This document shows, in pieces, positions 12,728 to 17,656 of a stretch of DNA of 17,656 nucleotides; within the stretch, counting starts at the first letter, position 1; every line of letters starts with the position of its first letter. The position numbers and the translations under genes were made by a program. This DNA is from FEN-680 sp036845225. Lineage in GTDB: Bacteria > Actinomycetota > Geothermincolia > Fen-727 > Anoxymicrobiaceae. The stretch spans positions 1 to 17,656 of the forward strand of contig DAIUEJ010000053.1 of assembly GCA_036845225.1 (NCBI GenBank), written 5' to 3'. Below the pieces are notes generated by a model, which was given only the letters and a program-made list of their open reading frames with translations, was not told the DNA's origin and did not search any database.

Positions 12728-14323
12728 ATGTTGCTCAACGAAGTGCTGGAGGTCCACGCCGGCGAACACCCCGACAAGGAAGCGATCGTCTTCCACGACC
12801 AGCGGGTGACCTACGCCGAGTACCTCAAGAACGTCAACAACGTCGCGGCGAACATGCACCGCATGGGGATCAAACGTGGGGACCACGTCGCCCTCTACAT
12901 GGGGAACGGCCCCGACTACTGCTACTGCTACATCGGCGCGGCGTCGCTCGGCGCGTGCGCGGTGCCGGTGTCGACCAGGTTCGGCGAGCTCGAGGCGGGC
13001 TTTATCGTGGGCAACTCCGACTCGTCTTTCCTCGCGACCATCCCAGGCTTCGGAGGCGTGGACTTCCTCGAGGTCGTCAACAACATCAAGCCGTCGTGCC
13101 CGAAGGTCGAGACCGTGGTGGTGATAGGAACGGATGACGAGGTCGCGCGGGTACCCGGGGCTGTCTCGAGCGACGAGCTCTTCCGCGAGGCAAGCGAGTC
13201 CGAGCTGGCCGACTTCGCGGAGGCCCGCAAGGGCGTCGACGAAAACGACACGGCGTTCATGGTCTACACGTCCGGCACCACCGGGGTGCCCAAGGGCGCC
13301 GAGCTCACCCACAAGAACCTGATCAGCTACGTGAAAGGCCAGCTGGCCGCGTCCGACGTGACGGGGGACGACCGCCTCCTGCTGGACATCCCCATCAACC
13401 ACGTGGGCGGCGGGGTCATGGCGATAGTCTCGATGCTCTACACGGGAGGCTGCCTGGTCATCCTGGACCAGTTCATTCCGCAGGAAGTGCTCGAGACCAT
13501 CGAACGGGAGAAGATCACCGTCCTGGGGCAGGTCGGCGCCCAGTACATACTGATGATGATGATGCCCGATTTCGACAAATACGACCTGTCCTCGGTCAGG
13601 GTTGCGGTCGTATCGGCTGCCCCGACCCCGAAGGAAGTATTCGTGCAGGTGAAGGAGAAGTTCGGCATGTACCTCACGAACGGGTTCGGCCTCTCGGAGA
13701 CGAGCGGGGCGATCACGTTCACCAAAGCCGGGGAGGACTCGCTGGAGAGGCTCTCGACCAGCGTCGGCGTCCCCAACCAGGGCATCGAGATCGGGATACT
13801 CGACCCGCAGGGGATGTACCTTCCCCCGGGCGAGGTGGGCGAGATCTGCATCAAGGGCGACGCGGTGATGAAGGGCTATTACAACCGGCCGGACGAGACC
13901 GCGCTCGTCATGACAGATGACGGATACTTCCGCACCGGCGACATGGGATACGTGGACCCCGACGGCTATGTGTTCATCCGCGGCCGCAAGAAGGAGATGT
14001 ACATCAGGGGCGGCGAGAACGTTTACCCGCCGGAGGTGGAGGAAGTGATCCAGCAGCACCCGAAGGTGCTGTTCAATGCGGTCATAGGCATCCACGACCC
14101 TGTCATGGGAGAGGTGGGCCGGGCTTACATAGTGGCGATGCCCGGGGTCGAGCCGCCGCCGACCGAGGACGAGATCAAGGAGTGGTGCACCGAGCGCCTG
14201 GCCAGGTACAAGGTCCCCTCAGAGATCGTATTCAGGGACGCGCTGCCGCTCACGCCGCTGGGCAAGGTCATGAAGAAAGTGCTCTACGACGAGGTGAAGG
14301 GCGAGGGCCACTCCGCAGAATAG
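12728..14323 (+). CDS. AMP-forming acyl-CoA synthetase (FadD-like, ANL superfamily)
   Basis: This 531-residue enzyme activates a carboxylic acid with ATP to an acyl-adenylate and transfers it to CoA. ANL core motifs are in order: A3 MVYTSGTTGVPKG (178-190), A5 GFGLSETSG (319-327), A7 YFRTGDMGYVDPDGYVFIRGRKKEM (400-424, with D404 and R420), A8 IRGGENVYPPEVEEV (426-440) and A10 LTPLGKVMKK (508-517) with the catalytic Lys at 513. The overall shape resembles medium/long-chain fatty acid CoA ligases, but the acid cannot be assigned from sequence. It is cytoplasmic or peripheral to the membrane. Start is ATG 12728 with AGAGGAGGG (12712-12720) upstream. The 69-nt gap after the TldE-like gene allows read-through. 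It ends 1 nt before the large inverted repeat separating it from the nitroreductase. Confidence 0.93.
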   Translation: MLLNEVLEVHAGEHPDKEAIVFHDQRVTYAEYLKNVNNVAANMHRMGIKRGDHVALYMGNGPDYCYCYIGAASLGACAVPVSTRFGELEAGFIVGNSDSSFLATIPGFGGVDFLEVVNNIKPSCPKVETVVVIGTDDEVARVPGAVSSDELFREASESELADFAEARKGVDENDTAFMVYTSGTTGVPKGAELTHKNLISYVKGQLAASDVTGDDRLLLDIPINHVGGGVMAIVSMLYTGGCLVILDQFIPQEVLETIEREKITVLGQVGAQYILMMMMPDFDKYDLSSVRVAVVSAAPTPKEVFVQVKEKFGMYLTNGFGLSETSGAITFTKAGEDSLERLSTSVGVPNQGIEIGILDPQGMYLPPGEVGEICIKGDAVMKGYYNRPDETALVMTDDGYFRTGDMGYVDPDGYVFIRGRKKEMYIRGGENVYPPEVEEVIQQHPKVLFNAVIGIHDPVMGEVGRAYIVAMPGVEPPPTEDEIKEWCTERLARYKVPSEIVFRDALPLTPLGKVMKKVLYDEVKGEGHSAE

Positions 14324-14324
14324 A

Positions 14325-14445
14325 GAAGTCGTTCGATTCTACTTTTTTTTACACTCATGAGAGCAGCACCACTGGGGTCAGACCCCAGTGGTGCAGGTCA
14401 GCTTACACCTGAGAGTGCAAAGAAAGTGTAAAATCGAACGACTTC
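14325..14445. repeat. Nested inverted repeat (REP-like pair) between convergent genes
   Basis: The outer arms are 14-bp perfect inverted repeats (14325-14338 and 14432-14445, GAAGTCGTTCGATT and its complement). The inner arms are also 14-bp perfect (14366-14379 and 14381-14394) around A14380, containing GGGGTCAGACCCC. Between them ACACTC/GAGTG and a T8 run against an A-rich stretch partly pair. The 121-bp element starts 2 nt after the acyl-CoA synthetase stop and ends inside the nitroreductase stop codon (14444-14446). It shares GGGGTCAGACC with 2488-2498 and AGTGYAAAGAAAGTG with 5113-5127. RNA from either direction would fold into one long hairpin, so it may be a bidirectional terminator. 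Confidence 0.85.
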
Positions 14446-15043
14446 ATAAGAGGATGTCTTCCAGCGCCTTGCGGGGACGCGCCTTCGGCGTCTCGGCCGG
14501 GTAACCGATGGGCAGAAGGCAGAGCACCGTTACCCCCTCTGGCAGATCCAGTATCTCGGCGACCTTCGGCGCGTCGAAAGCCCTGACCCAGCACGTCCCC
14601 AGGCCGAGCTGCTGCGCCGCCAGGATCATGTGCTCGGTGGCGATGGTGACGTTCATGGTCCCGTTGATGACCACGCGCTCCGGGTCGAAGTCCTTGGCTT
14701 TGCCCCCGCGCACCGAGCGGAGCACCATCTCCAGGGACGGCCGCACGCCGCTCATCACGAGCTTCAGCGTCTGCTTGCCGCGCTCCTTGAACGCCTCGAA
14801 ATCGAGGCAGCACGCCACCACGACCGGCGCCTCCTCGATGAACCTCTGCCCGTAGGCGACCTCCCGCAGCTTCTTGCGCGTGTCGAGGTCGGTGACGACT
14901 TTGAACTTCCACGACTGCGTGTTGCTGGTCGAGGGCGCCAGGCGCGCGGCCTCGAGCACCTTGTTCAGAGTCTCCTCGCCAACGGGCTTGTCCTTGTACC
15001 TTCGTACGCTTCGTCTGCTCTCTATCGCCTCAAGAACGTCCAT
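14444..15043 (-). CDS. Nitroreductase-family FMN oxidoreductase
   Basis: This 199-residue member of the nitroreductase superfamily uses FMN and NAD(P)H to reduce electron-poor substrates; the natural substrate is not predictable. The N-terminus has the typical IESRRSVRRYKDKPV FMN-phosphate contact followed by LEAARLAPSTSNTQSWKF (residues about 30-48). The second half has AATEHMILAA-like IATEHMILAAQQLGLGTCWV and the closing LLPIGYPAETP. There is no ferredoxin domain or B12-type fusion, and it is cytoplasmic. Start is ATG 15043 with a near-perfect AGGAGGTT ribosome site (complement of 15051-15058) 7 nt away. The C-terminal codon and stop lie in the right arm of the inverted repeat. It is divergent from the permease gene. 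Confidence 0.9.
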   Translation of the reverse strand: MDVLEAIESRRSVRRYKDKPVGEETLNKVLEAARLAPSTSNTQSWKFKVVTDLDTRKKLREVAYGQRFIEEAPVVVACCLDFEAFKERGKQTLKLVMSGVRPSLEMVLRSVRGGKAKDFDPERVVINGTMNVTIATEHMILAAQQLGLGTCWVRAFDAPKVAEILDLPEGVTVLCLLPIGYPAETPKARPRKALEDILL

Positions 15044-15063
15044 ATCTGATAACCTCCTAATTG

Positions 15064-15082
15064 CCGCCGCGCCTCGCGGCGG
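15064..15082 (-). other. GC-rich hairpin in the nitroreductase leader
   Basis: CCGCCGC (15064-15070) and GCGGCGG (15076-15082) form a 7-bp perfect stem with a 5-nt loop. It sits between the candidate -10 (15096-15101) and the ribosome site (15051-15058) of the nitroreductase, so it would be in its 5' leader. It could affect mRNA stability or access to the ribosome site. No known riboswitch is recognised. Confidence 0.4.
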
Positions 15083-15095
15083 GCTCCACCGTTAG

Positions 15096-15101
15096 ATTAT
15101 A
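15096..15101 (-). promoter_or_regulatory. Perfect -10 box for the nitroreductase
   Basis: The complement of 15096-15101 is TATAAT, a perfect -10 in an otherwise GC-rich gap. At 17-bp spacing the -35 would be TCGGCT (complement of 15119-15124), only 3 of 6, so an activator or another sigma factor may be needed. The start site near 15089 would give a leader of about 46 nt holding the hairpin at 15064-15082. Confidence 0.5.
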
Positions 15102-15136
15102 CATAAGGCCCGAAGGCTAGCCGAAAGGAAAGGGGC

Positions 15137-17515
15137 TTGAGCCGTCTCAACAAGAAGCTCCTGCGCGACCTGGTCACCCACTGGGCGCAGGTCGGCGCCA
15201 TCATCGCCGTGGTGGCGCTCGGGATAATAATGTTCAGCGGGCCGCTCCTGGCGACGCGCGACCTGAAGGATTCAGTGAACGACATCTACAGGCGCACGCG
15301 CTACGAGGACTTCTCCGCGAGCATGGACCAGGCCCCCGCGACCGCTACGGGGCAGGTAGCCTCGCTGCCCAACGTCACTGCCGCCGAGGGGCGCCTCATC
15401 CGCGAAACACAGGGGAGGGTTCTCGGGCACCGGCTCACGGTGCGCGTCATCTCGGTCCCGGACGTGGGACGTCCCACGGTGAACGGCGTGATACTGGAGA
15501 ACGGCGGCTACCTGCCCGCCGGCGCCCTGGGCTTCTGCATGGTCGAGCACCACCTTGCCTCCGAGTTCAACCTCAAGCCGGGGCTCCCCCTTACCGTAGT
15601 GGGCCCGACGGGGGAGATGACCTTCAGCATCTCCGCCTCGGTGGTCAGCCCCGAGTACCTGCGCCTGGTCCGCAGCAGGGCCGAGTACGTGACCGACCCC
15701 GCGCAGTTCGGAGTCATCTTCGTGCGGTACAGCGACGCCGCAAGCCTCTTCGGGGCGGCCGGGCGCGTTGACAACATCGCGGCCCGCGTCTCGGACCAGA
15801 AGAAGCTCCAGGTCACCATGGCAGCCGCCGAGAAGGCCCTGGCGCCGTACCAGGTCACGAGCCTCACCACGGGCGCGGACGAGCCGGACGCCCAGACCCT
15901 CAGCCTCGAGCTGCGCGACATAAGCCGCATCGCGCTGTTCTTCTCGCTGCTGCTGCTCGCGGTCGCCTCGCTCGCTGTCTATATCACCATGACGCAGATA
16001 GTCTACTCGCAGCAGCGGGAGATCGGCGTCACCCGTGCCATCGGCTACCGGCGCCACACCATTTCCGAGCACTACGTCGGCTACGGCATCGCGCTCGGCC
16101 TGTCGGGGGGCGTCCTGGGCGTCGTGATCGGGTACTTCCTCTCAGGCATATATGCTCACATCTACGCGAACGTCTTCGACCTGCCGCTCATAAAGACATC
16201 CATCTACGCCGGCATCATCCTCGCCGGCGTCGGGGTCGGCCTTGCGTTCACCATCGTGGGAGCGCTCGTCCCCGCTCGGCACGCCATCCGCATGAAACCG
16301 GCGGACGCCATGCGGACGGAGGCCGGCCTCTCGCTCGGTGCGGCGAAGTTCACCTGCAAGCCCGGGTTGACCGAGCGCTTCGGCCTCCCGTCCTGGCTCA
16401 GGGTATCGTTCCGCAACCTCTCGAGGAACAGGCGGCGCACCCTGCTCACCTGGTTCGGGGTCATCGGCACCCTCTGCCTGCTGGTCACCGCCAGCGGCGG
16501 CAAGGACTCGGTCGACTACGGCGTGCACAAGTACCTCTACGGCGTCCTGCGCTGGGACGTGGCGGCCGTGTGGCCAGTGTCCATCGGGCAGGACACGCTG
16601 GCGCGGGTGCAGGCGATCGACGGCGTACAGCGTGCCGAGCCGTTCATCGCTGTCCCCGGGCGCGTCGTGTTCGCGGGCAAGTCGTCGGACGTGCAGGTCC
16701 AGGCCTACCAGGTCGGCACGACCATGCACGGCCAGTACCCGACCGCCGGCTCGAAGCCGACGCCGGGGCCCGCCGAGGTCGTCCTCAACCGGGGCATCAC
16801 CTCGAAGCTCCCGGTGAAGATCGGCAGCGTGGTGAACGTGAGCACGCCGGTCGGCTCGGTGCCGTTCAAGGTCTCGGGATTCGTCTCGGAACCGTTCGGC
16901 GGCGTCTGCTACGTCAACCTCCCGTACGTGCAGGCGCTCGCCACGCGGGTCACCGGAATACCGGGCCAGTTCAACGGCGTGGTCGTGAAGGTCGCGCCGG
17001 GGAGGTCATCGGTGCACGTCGCCAACCAGATCCGGGACCTGCCCCAGGTCGCCCAAGTCATCACCAAGAGCGGCATACTCCGGATCTTCCAGCAGTTGGT
17101 GGGCGCCATAAAGGCCCTGTTCATCATCTTCTACGTCATGGCTTTCGCGATGGGCTTCGCCATCATGTTCTCGATGATCACCGTGAACCTGCTCGAGCGC
17201 GCGCGGGAGATCGCCACCATCAGGACGCTCGGGGCCGGGTGGGGGACGATATTCGGCTTCCTCACGGTGGAGACCGCAACGGTGGTGGTCGCCGCCCTGA
17301 TACCGGGCATCCTGCTCGGGCGCTTGCTGGAGTGGGTGGTCGTCCAGGTCCTGCTGACCTCCGACCGCCTGGCGCCGGACACGGTCATCTCGTGGGTGAC
17401 GGTGATATTCATCGTGATCGCCGCGCTCATAGTGATGGTGATATCAGAGCTGCCATCGGTGCGGAAGCTCTGGCGGCTCGACCTCGCCAAGGTGACCAAA
17501 GAGAGAGCGGACTGA
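15137..17515 (+). CDS. ABC transporter permease, FtsX/MacB-type with two FtsX domains
   Basis: This 792-residue inner-membrane protein has the duplicated architecture of large FtsX-like permeases. Helix 1 (about 18-38, AIIAVVALGIIMFSGPLL) is followed by an extracytoplasmic MacB-type domain (about 40-255). A first FtsX block (about 260-395) has QQREIGVTRAIGYRR, the loop that contacts the ATPase. A basic linker FRNLSRNRRRTLLTW (about 426) leads into a new helix and a second extracytoplasmic domain. The second FtsX block (about 655-785) has ERAREIATIRTLGAGW. Such permeases power lipoprotein or lipid extraction, toxin or peptide export, or signalling, and do not themselves bind ATP. No ATPase gene accompanies it here. 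Start is TTG 15137 with AAAGGAAAGGGG upstream; the first ATG inside would remove helix 1. The substrate is unknown. Confidence 0.9.
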   Translation: MSRLNKKLLRDLVTHWAQVGAIIAVVALGIIMFSGPLLATRDLKDSVNDIYRRTRYEDFSASMDQAPATATGQVASLPNVTAAEGRLIRETQGRVLGHRLTVRVISVPDVGRPTVNGVILENGGYLPAGALGFCMVEHHLASEFNLKPGLPLTVVGPTGEMTFSISASVVSPEYLRLVRSRAEYVTDPAQFGVIFVRYSDAASLFGAAGRVDNIAARVSDQKKLQVTMAAAEKALAPYQVTSLTTGADEPDAQTLSLELRDISRIALFFSLLLLAVASLAVYITMTQIVYSQQREIGVTRAIGYRRHTISEHYVGYGIALGLSGGVLGVVIGYFLSGIYAHIYANVFDLPLIKTSIYAGIILAGVGVGLAFTIVGALVPARHAIRMKPADAMRTEAGLSLGAAKFTCKPGLTERFGLPSWLRVSFRNLSRNRRRTLLTWFGVIGTLCLLVTASGGKDSVDYGVHKYLYGVLRWDVAAVWPVSIGQDTLARVQAIDGVQRAEPFIAVPGRVVFAGKSSDVQVQAYQVGTTMHGQYPTAGSKPTPGPAEVVLNRGITSKLPVKIGSVVNVSTPVGSVPFKVSGFVSEPFGGVCYVNLPYVQALATRVTGIPGQFNGVVVKVAPGRSSVHVANQIRDLPQVAQVITKSGILRIFQQLVGAIKALFIIFYVMAFAMGFAIMFSMITVNLLERAREIATIRTLGAGWGTIFGFLTVETATVVVAALIPGILLGRLLEWVVVQVLLTSDRLAPDTVISWVTVIFIVIAALIVMVISELPSVRKLWRLDLAKVTKERAD

Positions 17516-17524
17516 CACTCTCTC
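17501..17524 (+). terminator. Hairpin overlapping the permease stop codon
   Basis: GAGAGAG (17501-17507) and CTCTCTC (17518-17524) are perfect 7-bp arms around a 10-nt loop that contains the TGA stop (17513-17515). No T-run follows, so intrinsic termination is doubtful. It could be a weak terminator or mRNA-stabilising fold. Confidence 0.25.
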
Positions 17525-17656
17525 CCCTGAAGGTACGAGGTCTATATGTCGAGTAGTTCCAGTCCTGGAAACATCACTGCCAAAGGCCCTATTTGTTTAA
17601 GTCGGTTTATGCCACATGCCTCTGGCTTTAAGCGAGGGCATGACGAACGAAAGATC
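17525..17656. other. Low-GC tail with possible start of another gene
   Basis: From about 17541 to the window end the GC content is about 47%, clearly below the flanking coding DNA. TTCCAG/CTGGAA (17557-17562 and 17565-17570) form a short inverted repeat, and CCTC (17619-17622) with GAGG (17634-17637), plus GCTT/AAGC inside, form another. An ATG at 17609 opens a frame that runs 16 codons to the edge (MPHASGFKRGHDERKI), but no ribosome site precedes it and I recognise no family. It may be the edge of a mobile element, a structured leader or a horizontally acquired gene. The window ends too soon to say. Confidence 0.3.

Noticed and set aside
12416..14095. 559-codon open frame antisense to the acyl-CoA synthetase
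   Set aside because: It runs across two real genes, has shadow-type composition, and would collide with clear ANL motifs on the other strand.
17541..17656. Known riboswitch or tmRNA at the right edge
   Set aside because: I compared the short stems with c-di-GMP, cobalamin, TPP and tmRNA features by eye and found no matching conserved cores.

Overview
The window is 17.7 kb of GC-rich bacterial DNA, densely packed with ordinary chromosomal genes. The metG-tatD-rsmA run, Shine-Dalgarno sites on most genes and several TTG starts fit a high-GC Gram-positive-like lineage, perhaps a deep-branching actinobacterium known from environmental genomes. That placement is inference, since no 16S or marker phylogeny is available here. 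I see no rRNA, tRNA, CRISPR array, phage gene or clear transposase.

Layout. Positions 1-211 hold hairpin-rich non-coding DNA. A pentapeptide-repeat protein (212-715, +) is followed by a DHA2-type MFS exporter (746-2474, +) that is broken by one extra G in a G8 run. Next come a gamma-glutamylcyclotransferase-like protein (2561-3004, +) and a tight + operon of PlsC-like acyltransferase, YjbQ-family protein and SAM methyltransferase (3160-5119). A Ca2+-type P-type ATPase (5143-7842, -) converges on that operon. Upstream of the ATPase on the minus strand is metG-tatD-rsmA (11172 back to 7933), with 1-4 nt junctions. Divergent from metG are a TldE/PmbA-like protein (11273-12658, +) and an acyl-CoA synthetase (12728-14323, +). 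A nitroreductase (14444-15043, -) converges on the synthetase, and an 792-residue FtsX/MacB-type ABC permease (15137-17515, +) diverges from the nitroreductase. The last ~115 bases are about 47% GC, unlike the rest, and hold at most the first codons of another gene.

How the genes relate. metG-tatD-rsmA is a familiar translation and housekeeping operon. PlsC-YjbQ-methyltransferase looks co-translated (ATGA overlap, then a 20-nt gap), although no shared pathway is obvious. The pentapeptide protein and exporter are 30 nt apart and could be co-expressed.

The most unusual part is the intergenic DNA. Three REP-like hairpin elements share the cores GGGGTCAGACC or GTGCCTGGCAC and the arm AGTGYAAAGAAAGTG. 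Two of them exactly fill the space between convergent stop codons and appear to supply the ends of the flanking genes. A separate 30-bp hairpin-bearing tandem repeat (2.8 copies) fills the rsmA-ATPase gap and supplies the rsmA stop codon. The left edge has a 7-bp hairpin next to a 26-bp perfect palindrome and a purine-rich GAGCGA-type repeat. I found no convincing new enzymatic or defence system. These mobile-repeat insertions and the frameshifted exporter most deserve a second look.
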